Shown: positions 19,325 through 29,330 of the stretch, one piece after another
Position numbering within the stretch: position 1 is the stretch's first letter
How the letters are laid out: each line of letters begins with the position of its first letter
Assembly (NCBI GenBank): GCA_030698805.1
Contig: JAUYMA010000010.1
Coordinates: 62,001 to 126,000, forward strand
DNA: 64,000 nucleotides
Reading direction: 5' to 3'
Source: Nanobdellota archaeon
Lineage (GTDB): Archaea > Nanobdellota > Nanobdellia > Pacearchaeales > GW2011-AR1
Notes under the pieces: generated by a model
The model's database searches: none
What the model was told of the DNA's origin: nothing
Seen by the model: the letters and a program-made list of their open reading frames with translations, nothing else
Position numbers and translations under genes: made by a program

Positions 19325-22300
19325 TGAGAGAGCAATATTTTAGAAAACAAGTTAGGGCAATGAGATTCAATTTACTTAGTCCTGACAAGATTAAGAAAGT
19401 AGCTACTGCTAAAATAATCACTCCTGAATTGTATGATATTGATGGGTTCCCAGTTGACGGGGGATTGATGGATTTAAGATTAGGCGCTATAGATCCTGGA
19501 GTGAGATGCAGAACTTGTGGAAAAAGAGTAAAGGAATGCCCTGGCCACCCTGGATGTATTGAACTTGCCAGACCTGTTTTCCATATTAAATATATTCCTT
19601 TAATTGAACTTTGCATGAGAAGCTTCTGCTCTAATTGTGGCAAGTTGACTTTGTCTCCTGAGAAAGAAAAGGAATATACTGCTCCTGAGAGAGCAAAGAA
19701 AGCAAGAGACGCTAAGAAGTGCCCTCATTGCCAGGAAATTTTGGAGAGAGTCAAACTTGAGAAACCTAGCAGCTTTTATTCTGGAAAGAAGAGACTGACC
19801 CCTACTGAAGTAAGAGAAAGATTGGTCATCATCAAAGAGGAAGAATTGAAGAAAATTGGAATTAACGCTAAAACCTGCAAGCCTGAATGGGCAGTTCTTT
19901 CTTTATTATTAGTCCCTAGTGTAACTGTAAGGCCTTCAATTACTCTTGATACAGGAGAGAGAAGCGAAGACGATTTAACTCATAAGCTTTCAGATATTAT
20001 CAGATCTAATCAGAGATTATGGGAGAATCTTAATGCAGGAGCTCCAGAAGTTATTATTGAAGACCTTTGGGATCTATTGCAGTATCACGTAACAACTTTC
20101 TTTGACAACAATGTTACAAGAATCCCTCCTGCAAGACATAGATCCGGACAACCTTTGAAGACTATTACTGAAAGAATTAAAGGAAAAGAAGGACGAATTA
20201 GGCATAATCTAGCAGGAAAGAGAGTCAACTATTCTGCCAGAAGCGTTATTTCTCCTGATCCATATATCAAGATAAATGAAATCGGAGTTCCATTTGAAGT
20301 TGCTAAAATAATTACTGTTGCTGAAACTGTAACTAGCACTAATTTGGAAGCTATGAAAGATTTGATAAGGCAAGCAGAAACTTATCCTGGCGCAAATTAT
20401 GTTATCAGGCCGGATGGAAAGAAGAAAAGAATTACTGAAGATCTGAAAGAAGAAATTTGCAATGAAATTCAACCAGGGTACAAAGTAGAAAGACATTTGA
20501 GAGATGGAGATATTGTCTTATTCAACAGACATCCTAGTTTGCACAAGCAGAGCATTATGGCTCATTTTGTAAGAGTTCTGCCTAATAGAACATTTAGACT
20601 TCATCCTGCAGCCTCCATGCCTTATAACGCTGACTTCGACGGAGATGAAATGAACATTCATAGTCCTCAGAATGAAGAGGCTCTTGCAGAAGCAAAAATA
20701 CTTTTGGATGTGAACAACAATATTATTTCTTCTAAGAATAATATGAATCTTGTCGGGACTATTGACGATTCAATTACTGGAATTTATCTTATAGGAAAAC
20801 AGGATAAGTTTAGCAAAATGGAGACCGATCAGCTGCTCTTTGCCGCAGGCGTTGAAAATGAAGACAAATCCAAGGAATTTACTGGAAAAGAAATATTTGC
20901 AAAAATATTGCCTGATAATTCCGGAATTAAGATGCCTGATAAATTGACTGGGACCAAAACCTTTGCTAGTGAGGATGGCGAAATGGTGAAAATCCTTGAT
21001 GAGAAATTTGGCAGATCTGCTTCAATAGATTCATTGAATAAGGCTTTCCTTTTGGGAGCGATTCATCTTTCGAGAATGGGATATACTTTATCAGTAGAGG
21101 ATGTAAACGTTACGGATAAGGTAAGAAAGAAAGCTGAAGAAATTGTTGTCGAGGCAGAAAAGAAAGCTAATAATATTGTAGATGAATATCAAGAAGGGAC
21201 TCTTGATTTAATCTCAGGAAAGAGTTCTGAAGAAACTAGGGAAATTAAAATCTCTCAAATATTAAATGAGATTACTAAGAGTTTAGGAGATCTTGTAAAA
21301 GCTAATATAGCAGAAGATAGCAATATCAATAAGATGATGGCCCCTGGAGCAGCTGGAAGCACCCTGAATATCACTCAGATCGGTTGCTGTGTTGGACAAC
21401 AGACATTATGGAGCAAGAGGATTGATATTGGATATACTGGGAGAACTTTATCGTTTTTCAAGAGAGGAGATCATGGCCCTGCTGCAAAAGGTTTTGTAAG
21501 ATCTTCTTACTTCAAAGGATTAAGACCATATGAATACTTCTTTGGAGCAATTACTGGAAGAGACTCCCTGATGGATACTGCATTAAGAACTCCTAAGTCT
21601 GGATACTTATATAGAAGACTCGTAAATGCTTTGCAGGATTTGAAGGTTGCTTATGATGGCACAGTAAGAGATGCTTCTGAAAACATAGTTGAATTTGCAT
21701 TCGGTGATGACGGAAAGGATGTCTCTAAACTTCATTTAAAGGAAGATATGGTGCCTGCTGGAGAAGCTGTTGGAGTAATAACTGCCCAATCCTTTGGAGA
21801 AGCTTCGACTCAGATGGTTTTGAACGTATTTCACCATGCAGGAGTCGCTCAAATGCAGATTACTCAAGGTCTGCCAAGACTTATTGAAATTCTTGACGCA
21901 AGGAAGATACCTTCTACGCCTCAGATGGAGATTTACCTTGAAAAAGAATTTAATAATGAGAAGGATGCCAAAATCCTTGCTGAAAAAATAAGAGAAGTAA
22001 AGCTAAAAGAGATCATCTCTGAGATCAAGATAGACTTTGGCAATAAGAAGATTGAGATGATATTGGATAACAAATCTTTGAAGAGTGTACATGCTGGGCC
22101 TCAAAAGATTGCGGAAAGACTTCAAGATAAAGGATTCAAGGTAAAAGGCCAGGATGAAAAGATAACTTTAAGCCTTCCAGAATTAGATTATAAGGCAATG
22201 TATAAGCTGAAGGAAAAACTGAAGGAAACAATAGTTTCAGGAGTTAAAGGTATTACTCAAGTTATTGTTGCTCATAGAGAAGGGGATTATGTAGTTATAA

Positions 22301-22797
22301 CTTCTGGATCTAATATGAAGGACATAAAAGAAGTAAAAGGAGTAAATGTCAATAAAGTAGTTTCAAATGATATTTTTGACACCTATAATGTCCTAGGAAT
22401 TGAAGCAGCAAGAGCAGCAGTAATGATAGAGATCAAGAAAGTTTTGGAAAGCCAGGGACTTGATATCAACGAGAGACACTTGAAGCTTGTTGCGGATGCT
22501 ATGACTTCCTCAGGAGCAGTTAAAGGAGTAACAAGAATGGGTATCATCTCTGATAAAGCAAGCATATTGGCAAGAGCAACATTCGAAACACCTGACAAGC
22601 AGTTTATCAACGCTACAATCCAAGGTGGAAGAGATGAACTGTCATCTGTTATCGAGAATATCTTGCTTAATCAAGCAATTCCGGTTGGAACAGGATTACC
22701 TGGATTACTTGTAAAGATTACAGGGCCATTAGTTGATAAGGAATTAGAGAAAGAAAAAGCCAGAGAAGCCAAAGAAAAGAAGAAAAAGGCTAAATAA
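19324..22797 (+). CDS. rpoA: DNA-directed RNA polymerase subunit A, A' and A'' in one ORF
   Basis: NADFDGDEMN catalytic loop; bridge/trigger region GEAVGVITAQSFGEASTQMVLNVFHHAG; A'' C-term ISDKASILARATFETPDKQFINATIQGGRDELSSVIENILL. Confidence 0.97.
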   Translation: MREQYFRKQVRAMRFNLLSPDKIKKVATAKIITPELYDIDGFPVDGGLMDLRLGAIDPGVRCRTCGKRVKECPGHPGCIELARPVFHIKYIPLIELCMRSFCSNCGKLTLSPEKEKEYTAPERAKKARDAKKCPHCQEILERVKLEKPSSFYSGKKRLTPTEVRERLVIIKEEELKKIGINAKTCKPEWAVLSLLLVPSVTVRPSITLDTGERSEDDLTHKLSDIIRSNQRLWENLNAGAPEVIIEDLWDLLQYHVTTFFDNNVTRIPPARHRSGQPLKTITERIKGKEGRIRHNLAGKRVNYSARSVISPDPYIKINEIGVPFEVAKIITVAETVTSTNLEAMKDLIRQAETYPGANYVIRPDGKKKRITEDLKEEICNEIQPGYKVERHLRDGDIVLFNRHPSLHKQSIMAHFVRVLPNRTFRLHPAASMPYNADFDGDEMNIHSPQNEEALAEAKILLDVNNNIISSKNNMNLVGTIDDSITGIYLIGKQDKFSKMETDQLLFAAGVENEDKSKEFTGKEIFAKILPDNSGIKMPDKLTGTKTFASEDGEMVKILDEKFGRSASIDSLNKAFLLGAIHLSRMGYTLSVEDVNVTDKVRKKAEEIVVEAEKKANNIVDEYQEGTLDLISGKSSEETREIKISQILNEITKSLGDLVKANIAEDSNINKMMAPGAAGSTLNITQIGCCVGQQTLWSKRIDIGYTGRTLSFFKRGDHGPAAKGFVRSSYFKGLRPYEYFFGAITGRDSLMDTALRTPKSGYLYRRLVNALQDLKVAYDGTVRDASENIVEFAFGDDGKDVSKLHLKEDMVPAGEAVGVITAQSFGEASTQMVLNVFHHAGVAQMQITQGLPRLIEILDARKIPSTPQMEIYLEKEFNNEKDAKILAEKIREVKLKEIISEIKIDFGNKKIEMILDNKSLKSVHAGPQKIAERLQDKGFKVKGQDEKITLSLPELDYKAMYKLKEKLKETIVSGVKGITQVIVAHREGDYVVITSGSNMKDIKEVKGVNVNKVVSNDIFDTYNVLGIEAARAAVMIEIKKVLESQGLDINERHLKLVADAMTSSGAVKGVTRMGIISDKASILARATFETPDKQFINATIQGGRDELSSVIENILLNQAIPVGTGLPGLLVKITGPLVDKELEKEKAREAKEKKKKAK

Positions 22798-22864
22798 GTA
22801 AGATAAAGCGGGGATGATTCTACAGAATATAAAATCTTTTAAATATGATTTTTAATATATTTGG

Positions 22865-23275
22865 ATGAATCTATCTCAGTTAAGTCCTGGAGAATTAGCT
22901 TCTTTAAGCAGATCCCTTACTGGCACAACTCTCAGAATGCATCCTTTGTTATTGGATGAAATTTCTTATACGGTCCAATATGCAAAAACCGCCGCATCTT
23001 TAAGTGGAGAGGACGAAGGTTTTAGAGCTACTCTGTTCAGAGATAGATACGATTCTAGTTCTTCTTTATTAGAATCAGATTTGAATGCAGCACCTTTAAT
23101 TATCGAGCGACTGGAAACTTGGGCCCAGGAATTGCCGGAAGGGAGTCAAACTAAGGATTTTGCTCTCCAGCACTTGCCTCATGTAAGAGATTTCCATCAA
23201 AATTTACTCGCTTATCAATGGGGAACAGAAGATGCAAAAGCTAAAAGAGAGTATGGGGCCGAGCTATCGGCTTGA
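22865..23275 (+). CDS. hypothetical protein
   Basis: 136-aa ORF with upstream TTTAAATA. Confidence 0.55.
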   Translation: MNLSQLSPGELASLSRSLTGTTLRMHPLLLDEISYTVQYAKTAASLSGEDEGFRATLFRDRYDSSSSLLESDLNAAPLIIERLETWAQELPEGSQTKDFALQHLPHVRDFHQNLLAYQWGTEDAKAKREYGAELSA

Positions 23276-23293
23276 GATCCCAATTTTTATTTT

Positions 23294-23980
23294 TTAATTC
23301 TTCACATCATAAACTAAATGCAGATAAGAATTATCTAATTTATTACATTTTACCAGCTTCAGAGTTTTGATAAGTTTGAGGTCATCTTTAGACAGTAGAG
23401 AAGATCCGTCTATTAGAGAGGGTGTATTTACTCCTCCGATTAAAGCGGGAGCAATTACCAATGACAGCTGGTCAATAAGGCCTTCCCTGATCAATATAGA
23501 ATTAAGAGTTCCTCCTGATTGAACTGTGATTCTATCTATTTTATAATTCTTTCTTAGTTTGGAGAATAAGTTATTAAAATCAATTTTCTCATAGTATATT
23601 AATTCAATTTTATCCTTTAATTTGAAGGCAGGATGATTTTTATTTGAAGTGACTAGATATAGCTTCTTTGTGCGGTTTATGAGATTGATTATCCCTGTTT
23701 CATTCAGATGATGATTATCAATTATTATGAAACTTACTTTTGGACAATTGATAGGACAGTTTTCTGTATTGACTCCTATTTTTGCCATGACTTTTCCAGT
23801 ATTTAGAGAATGAAAATCAGTTCTCTTTTCTAAATTATAATATTGGTGCAATCCTTCTTTCAACCCTTTGAGGTTCCTCAAATCTTTGTCAAAATCTCTT
23901 TCATTGCCTTCTCCTGTTGAAATCCTGCCGTCAATAGAAGATAACATAAATAATGTGTTAAATGTTCTACCTCTCTTCAT
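23294..23980 (-). CDS. RibD C-terminal / dihydrofolate-reductase-like domain protein
   Basis: LFMLSSIDGRIST; ITVQSGGTLNSILIREGLIDQLSLVIAPALIGG. Confidence 0.85.
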   Translation of the reverse strand: MKRGRTFNTLFMLSSIDGRISTGEGNERDFDKDLRNLKGLKEGLHQYYNLEKRTDFHSLNTGKVMAKIGVNTENCPINCPKVSFIIIDNHHLNETGIINLINRTKKLYLVTSNKNHPAFKLKDKIELIYYEKIDFNNLFSKLRKNYKIDRITVQSGGTLNSILIREGLIDQLSLVIAPALIGGVNTPSLIDGSSLLSKDDLKLIKTLKLVKCNKLDNSYLHLVYDVKN

Positions 23981-24057
23981 CTTTTTAAAAGAGAAGGGGT
24001 ACTTAATAATCTTACTAATTTTCTTGCCTCGGTAAATTTAAATATAAGTTCATATGT

Positions 24058-24079
24058 ATAGATATCAGGCCATATCTAT
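24058..24079. promoter_or_regulatory. inverted repeat, candidate operator
   Basis: ATAGATAT-CAGGCC-ATATCTAT, perfect 8-bp arms, between a TATA-like TTTAAATA and the start of a RHH-like gene. Confidence 0.5.
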
Positions 24080-24084
24080 CAATA

Positions 24085-24354
24085 TTGGCAAAAAAAGGGT
24101 TAAAAAAGATGGGAACAGCAAGCTTATTGCTAACACTTGATTCTACAGTTTTGCGAGACTTGAAAAAGAAAGCCAAGAAGCTCCATTATGAAAGCACTCA
24201 GCAGTATGTTTATGAAATAATTCGAAGAAATGTTTATCCTAACAGAAAAGGAAACGGAAAGAAGACAAGCGACCAGGAGATTATGGATAAATTTTCTACT
24301 TCCACTAAGCAATCGAGAAAGATTGAAAGGTGGGCGAATAAATATGGTTTATGA
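24085..24354 (+). CDS. ribbon-helix-helix-like small protein
   Basis: ASLLLTLDSTVLRDLKKKAKKLHYESTQQYVYEIIRRNV: beta strand plus two helices pattern; start TTG 24085 or ATG 24109. Confidence 0.55.
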   Translation: MAKKGLKKMGTASLLLTLDSTVLRDLKKKAKKLHYESTQQYVYEIIRRNVYPNRKGNGKKTSDQEIMDKFSTSTKQSRKIERWANKYGL

Positions 24355-24622
24355 TGCTTTAATTGCTTCTGCATCTCTTGGCTTTTTAGGAGGAGCTATT
24401 AGAGTATTAGTCGGAGTTTTCAAATCTATGGCTGTCAAACGCAAGATCTATTGGACTTATGCCATTTTCACCGCGATTGTTGCAGGCTTAATCGGAATTC
24501 TTACAGGGATAATCTTTTCATTTGATCCTAGATTGAGCATCCTCGCAGGTTATGCTGGCACTGATATTATAGAAGGTATCTATAAGAGTTTTAAGGTAGA
24601 GAAAGTTTATGTGAGAAAGTGA
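24344..24622 (+). CDS. small membrane protein
   Basis: Internal ATG overlapping the upstream stop; hydrophobic segments. Confidence 0.55.
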   Translation: MVYDALIASASLGFLGGAIRVLVGVFKSMAVKRKIYWTYAIFTAIVAGLIGILTGIIFSFDPRLSILAGYAGTDIIEGIYKSFKVEKVYVRK

Positions 24623-24640
24623 GAGACAAAGAATCGAGAT

Positions 24641-24904
24641 TTAAATTTCTTCAACATGTTTCTTGAAATTATTTAAAATTGCCTGCCAACCTTCTCTTTG
24701 TATTTCCTCGGGATTGCTTTTCTCTGGCTCGAAAGTTTCTATAATCTTAGTTTTACTATTTAAGTCTTTGAATTCAACAGATAACTTTCTCTCATCTTCT
24801 ATTTTGTATTCGATTAGTTTATACGGGACGACAAGCGTATATTTTCCTTCAAAATCAAAGCTTTGATTTTTATTTTTTAGAGTAGTAAAAATCATTACAA
24901 ACAA
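24641..24904 (-). pseudogene. N-terminally truncated SRPBCC/AHSA1-like protein
   Basis: FDFEGKYTLVVPYKLIEYKIEDERKLSVEF...TKIIETFEPE..NPEEIQREGWQAILNNFKKHVE matches the C-terminal part of AHSA1-like proteins; the N-terminal portion is absent. Confidence 0.6.
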
Positions 24905-24932
24905 TTTTATACCTATCTAGTTTCTTATTTTA

Positions 24933-26441
24933 ATGGAAAATACCCTTATTAAAAATCCAATTATATTGCAGATTCTTGAGAAATACCGAATTATTTGGGC
25001 TTTGAATCATTTAGGAGCCTTAGGACATTGGGATATGGAAACTTACATGCCTCAAGAAGGCGCAAGGGCTAGAGCTGAAGCACTTGCTAAGATCTCAGTA
25101 TTAAATCAATCTTTATTTTTAGAAAAAGACTTTGTTTCCCTTATACACGAGGTTGAAGGTGAAAAATTAAATGACAATGAGAAAGCAATTATTCGCGTAC
25201 TGAAAAGAACTCTGAAGTATTATCAAAAATTGCCCCCTGACTTTATAGAGGAATTTACAAGAGTAGTCAATGAATCCAATGTAGAATGGAGAAAAGCACG
25301 GAGCAATAATGATTTTTCTCTCTTTGCACCTTATTTGGAGAAAATAATCAATCTTTCAAAGAAAAAAGCAGATCTTTTAGGCTATACTGAGCACCCATAT
25401 GATGCCCTTCTTGATGAATTTGAAGAGGGCTTGACAACTAAAGAGGTTGAAGCTTACTTCTCCAAAATAAAAGGGCCTTTAATTTCTCTTCTAAATTATA
25501 TAAAAGCCTCTTCAAAATATAAAATTGAGCACGAATTAGAAAAAGAATCTTATGATACTGCAAGGATGTCTGCTTTGAATCACAAATTACTCAAGAAAAT
25601 TCATTATAACCTTAATCATTTGAGGTTGGATGTTTCAGCCCACCCATTTTCTAGCAGTATTGCGCCCAGCGATGTAAGAATGACTACTCGCTATGAAGGC
25701 ACTGATTTTACCCGTACCTACAGCTCAGTTATGCACGAATATGGGCACGCTTTATATGATTTGCAATCCCACGAGGATTTGTATTTTACCCCTATTCATG
25801 GGGGAAGCAGCTTGATTATTCACGAGTCTCAATCAAGATTTTGGGAGAATATTGTTGGAAAATCCAAAGAATTTCTGCAATCTATTTATGAAGATATTGT
25901 GGAAGCCAGCCCTGAACTAAAAAAATATAGCATTGATCAAATTTACACGCATATAAATAGAGTTAAACCTGGGTTGATAAGAGTAGATGCAGACGAAGTC
26001 ACTTATCATTTGCACATCATGATTAGGTTCGAAGTTGAAAAAGCTCTTATTGAGGGCAGGATTAAAGTTAGTGAATTGGCTGAATTTTGGAATGATAAAT
26101 ATGAATCTTATCTAGGGATAAGGCCTAAGACTTATTCAGAAGGGATATTGCAAGACGTTCATTGGAGCCATGGGAGCGTTGGTTATTTTCCTACTTATTC
26201 TATGGGGAGCGCTTTAAGCGCGGTGTGGAAAAAGGAAATAGAAGGCAAATTAGGAAAAATTTCTGACCTAGTGCAAACTGAAGAAGGAATAAGAAAAATA
26301 CAAAATTGGCTTAAGGATCACATTCATCAGCATGGTTCAACTTATCTTTATCAGGAACTTGTTATGAGAATTTCAAAGAGAGAATTTAAGCCAGAAGAAT
26401 TAATTGAATATCTCGAAGAAAAATATAAAAATTTATACTAA
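24933..26441 (+). CDS. carboxypeptidase Taq-type metallopeptidase, M32
   Basis: MHEYGHALYDLQ; HESQSRFWENIVG; HWSHGSVGYFPTYSMG. Confidence 0.95.
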   Translation: MENTLIKNPIILQILEKYRIIWALNHLGALGHWDMETYMPQEGARARAEALAKISVLNQSLFLEKDFVSLIHEVEGEKLNDNEKAIIRVLKRTLKYYQKLPPDFIEEFTRVVNESNVEWRKARSNNDFSLFAPYLEKIINLSKKKADLLGYTEHPYDALLDEFEEGLTTKEVEAYFSKIKGPLISLLNYIKASSKYKIEHELEKESYDTARMSALNHKLLKKIHYNLNHLRLDVSAHPFSSSIAPSDVRMTTRYEGTDFTRTYSSVMHEYGHALYDLQSHEDLYFTPIHGGSSLIIHESQSRFWENIVGKSKEFLQSIYEDIVEASPELKKYSIDQIYTHINRVKPGLIRVDADEVTYHLHIMIRFEVEKALIEGRIKVSELAEFWNDKYESYLGIRPKTYSEGILQDVHWSHGSVGYFPTYSMGSALSAVWKKEIEGKLGKISDLVQTEEGIRKIQNWLKDHIHQHGSTYLYQELVMRISKREFKPEELIEYLEEKYKNLY

Positions 26442-26445
26442 ACTA

Positions 26446-27012
26446 TTATACTCTGGTTGCCATCACCCTCATACGCAAGTGATCGGGCAGCCAACTAAAA
26501 CTACTGTTGAGATCTTTTACTGCCCGGTGTTCTGACCTGGATAATAAATATCCTCTCCTTCCAGCCATTTGAGCTAAAAGAGGATTTACAATATTATCTA
26601 TAACCACGTAATCTCTACCGTCTTCCCTAGCTATTTCCTCAGCCTTTTGCATTAAGACTGAACCGTAACCTCGTTTCATAATTTGATATTCTGGTTCTAT
26701 TGCTAGGGAAAGCACTGTTAATGCGTCTGTTACCCAGAAGTTTTTTAAGGAATAGGCTGTAATGCCTGGCTGTGGCACGTTTTCCTGTCTTAGCACCACA
26801 TCCATAAATCCGATGTCCCCTGTAAGATTGCAGGTTTCTAATTCTTCATTATTAGGCCCTTTAGGAGTAAAAGTTTTCCTTTGCGTACAATCGATAAGGC
26901 TGCCTAAAGCTATACGGATAATTGGTTTGCCAACTTCAGTATAGTTGAGATAAAATTCATGCATCTCAACATCACCTAATCTTACCTTTGCATTATCACT
27001 TTGTGCGCTCAT
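26446..27012 (-). CDS. GNAT-like acetyltransferase
   Basis: LSLAIEPEYQIMKRGYGSVLMQKAEEIAREDG...NPLLAQMAGRRGYLLSRSEH. Confidence 0.6.
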   Translation of the reverse strand: MSAQSDNAKVRLGDVEMHEFYLNYTEVGKPIIRIALGSLIDCTQRKTFTPKGPNNEELETCNLTGDIGFMDVVLRQENVPQPGITAYSLKNFWVTDALTVLSLAIEPEYQIMKRGYGSVLMQKAEEIAREDGRDYVVIDNIVNPLLAQMAGRRGYLLSRSEHRAVKDLNSSFSWLPDHLRMRVMATRV

Positions 27013-27035
27013 TTTAATCCATTAAAATTTATATT

Positions 27036-28229
27036 TTAAATCTGATGTTTCAGCAATTGAGACAACTCCTCAAGCTCTTGCATTCTTCCTGCAATTGTCC
27101 CACTTAATTCGTCTAATCTTGCAACTTGCTCCCTGTAAGCAGGCAATCCTTGTAATTTTTTTCTGGCTTCTTCAAATCTATTTGGATTAGTTACTAATTG
27201 TCTTATTAATCCTATTTCTTGCTCGAACTGACTTGCTTGCTGGCCTGCTTCAATGATCAATCCATCCAATCGGAATTTCTCTCTTTCAGCTAATTGCCTT
27301 ACTTTCTTTTCAGCACCATGCATTGTATATGCGAGTCTTTTTGATAGAGCGGTCCAAGTTTGTATTCTTCCAGGAAGTTTGATAATTACATCTCCTTCTT
27401 TAACTTCTGGAGCTTCGATAAATTTAACAAGGTCTGTCAAACCATTTCCATCTCTAGTTAGTGCGTAAGCAAAAGAATTGTAAGGTCTATTTATCAGAAG
27501 AGAGGTGTCAGGTTCTACTGCTGCTAATGATCTGACAAAACTAGTTGCTAGATATAAATTATACAAATCTAAATCTCTTATTGAAGACATTATTGCCTCG
27601 GCATGATTTCTGAATCCTGGATCATTTATTCCTAGGGAAGCAAAGACTTCTTCATTTCTTCCCCGTGCGACCCATTGATTTTCGTGATGCCTCTCTAGAT
27701 ATTCTCTCTTTCCTTGAAGCAGATCTCCCTGGTGATCTTCCATAAACCTTCTTACTTCTCCATCTAGTTCGAAGAATCCAGATCGTTCATGGGCCTCTAA
27801 ATCTTTAAGAAAACTATAGAGGCTATTTGGATCCATTACTTGCCCCGCCACCCTTATTGTGGCCCAGAGTGATTGCCAATGCTGGGCTCTTCCAGTAGTA
27901 TCTAAGCCTGGTGAAACAAATTTTTCCCCGTGCAATTTGAGAAGAACGTAAGGAATATAATCAGGATTTCTTTCTTGAAGCTGAGAATTTACAAATATCA
28001 TATCTCCAAGATAAGCTCCAAATTTCTCTCCTCTAGCTATATAATTGAGCCATGCTGGTGGAGCAAATACATATTTTACCTTGTGCGCCTTATTTCCAAC
28101 TTGAAGTGTCGCTTCGAATTGAGGCTGGCTTTGCCAGTAGTCTATTACATCATACACTTTTCCAATTGGATTTTCCAATACTTGTCGCATTCCTGTTTGA
28201 GGTACAATTTCTAATTTCATTTCTAACAT
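27036..28229 (-). CDS. hypothetical protein with C-terminal coiled coil
   Basis: 397-aa uninterrupted ORF. Confidence 0.6.
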   Translation of the reverse strand: MLEMKLEIVPQTGMRQVLENPIGKVYDVIDYWQSQPQFEATLQVGNKAHKVKYVFAPPAWLNYIARGEKFGAYLGDMIFVNSQLQERNPDYIPYVLLKLHGEKFVSPGLDTTGRAQHWQSLWATIRVAGQVMDPNSLYSFLKDLEAHERSGFFELDGEVRRFMEDHQGDLLQGKREYLERHHENQWVARGRNEEVFASLGINDPGFRNHAEAIMSSIRDLDLYNLYLATSFVRSLAAVEPDTSLLINRPYNSFAYALTRDGNGLTDLVKFIEAPEVKEGDVIIKLPGRIQTWTALSKRLAYTMHGAEKKVRQLAEREKFRLDGLIIEAGQQASQFEQEIGLIRQLVTNPNRFEEARKKLQGLPAYREQVARLDELSGTIAGRMQELEELSQLLKHQI

Positions 28230-28342
28230 TTTGTTATTAAGTCAATTTAATTTATAATTATTTCTTTAACTTATAGGGTATATTTAAACCTTTTTGTATA
28301 TGTAACTTATTAGTAGTTACTTAAAAAGGCATAAAATAAATA

Positions 28343-28918
28343 GTGCCTTTCATAGAATTGATAATCAAGATGGGAAAAAGAGAAGTCTCTCCTGTTAATG
28401 AAGAACATTTTTTAAGACTTATAGAGTTCTGCAAAGAAATTATTCAAATATGTTTAAGAAATGGAGTTATCCCGATTATTCACGGAAGTTTCGCTTCATT
28501 TTATTATATTAAAGATAGAAATATAAAAGTTAATGATATCGATCTTCTCATTCCAGAGAATTCTTATAAAATGCTTATTAGAGGTTTGAAGAAAAATAAG
28601 ATAGAATACACATATGTGCCTAAATGGCATACCTTGATTATTAAGAGAGGAGACCCAAGAGTTGAATTGGACTCAAAGGATTTTCACTATTTCGACCGGG
28701 AAAGGAATAAGGAACTTCCTGGAGATTTTAAGGATCTTGATTTTTATGGGATGAAGATTAAAATGCTTAGCTTTGATAGTCTTCTTGCATTTTATAAACT
28801 AGCTTATAATCGATCTATAGAGGATAAAGAAAAATTATTCAAGAAAATAAAAAGACTTGAAAAATTAAAGAAAATTGATTTAGTTATGCCTGAGATGGCC
28901 CACATAAGCTCCCATTAG
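28343..28918 (+). CDS. nucleotidyltransferase-fold protein
   Basis: HGSFASFYYI...KVNDIDLLIP pattern; GTG start. Confidence 0.65.
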   Translation: MPFIELIIKMGKREVSPVNEEHFLRLIEFCKEIIQICLRNGVIPIIHGSFASFYYIKDRNIKVNDIDLLIPENSYKMLIRGLKKNKIEYTYVPKWHTLIIKRGDPRVELDSKDFHYFDRERNKELPGDFKDLDFYGMKIKMLSFDSLLAFYKLAYNRSIEDKEKLFKKIKRLEKLKKIDLVMPEMAHISSH

Positions 28919-29242
28919 GCTTCTGCCTTGAGGTGTTCTTATCAAATTGAGCATCTCTCTTTGGAAATTGAAATCTCCTTTTTCGTGGTTGGTTATTACA
29001 TAGTCTAATCTCGGGCCTTCAGCAGTATCAGGGATAGGACGATTCTTAGGGTCTAAAAGACTAATTACCAAATCACTGCCTGATACTGCTCTCGATACCT
29101 TCCCTTGAGAACCATCTTGAAAACAGAAGGTTAATACTTCTTGGCAATTATCTCTGCTATATTCTACTCTCTTGATTGGACTTCCATTAGGCAAATCATA
29201 GCCTTCTTGAACTCCATTTTCTCTGCTAATTTTTCCATTCAT
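28880..29242 (-). CDS. hypothetical protein
   Basis: 120-aa ORF, convergent overlap with 28343..28918. Confidence 0.45.
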   Translation of the reverse strand: MNGKISRENGVQEGYDLPNGSPIKRVEYSRDNCQEVLTFCFQDGSQGKVSRAVSGSDLVISLLDPKNRPIPDTAEGPRLDYVITNHEKGDFNFQREMLNLIRTPQGRSLMGAYVGHLRHN

Positions 29243-29330
29243 CTTAAATTTCTCAGAAAAAGCTCTGAGGCACTATCACCTCATTTATTTGATAAAATCA
29301 GGGCATTTAAAGTTTTCTCTTTTATATTGA

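Noticed and set aside
22383-22610. ORF antisense to rpoA
   Set aside because: Shadow ORF opposite conserved RNAP sequence, no recognisable motif.
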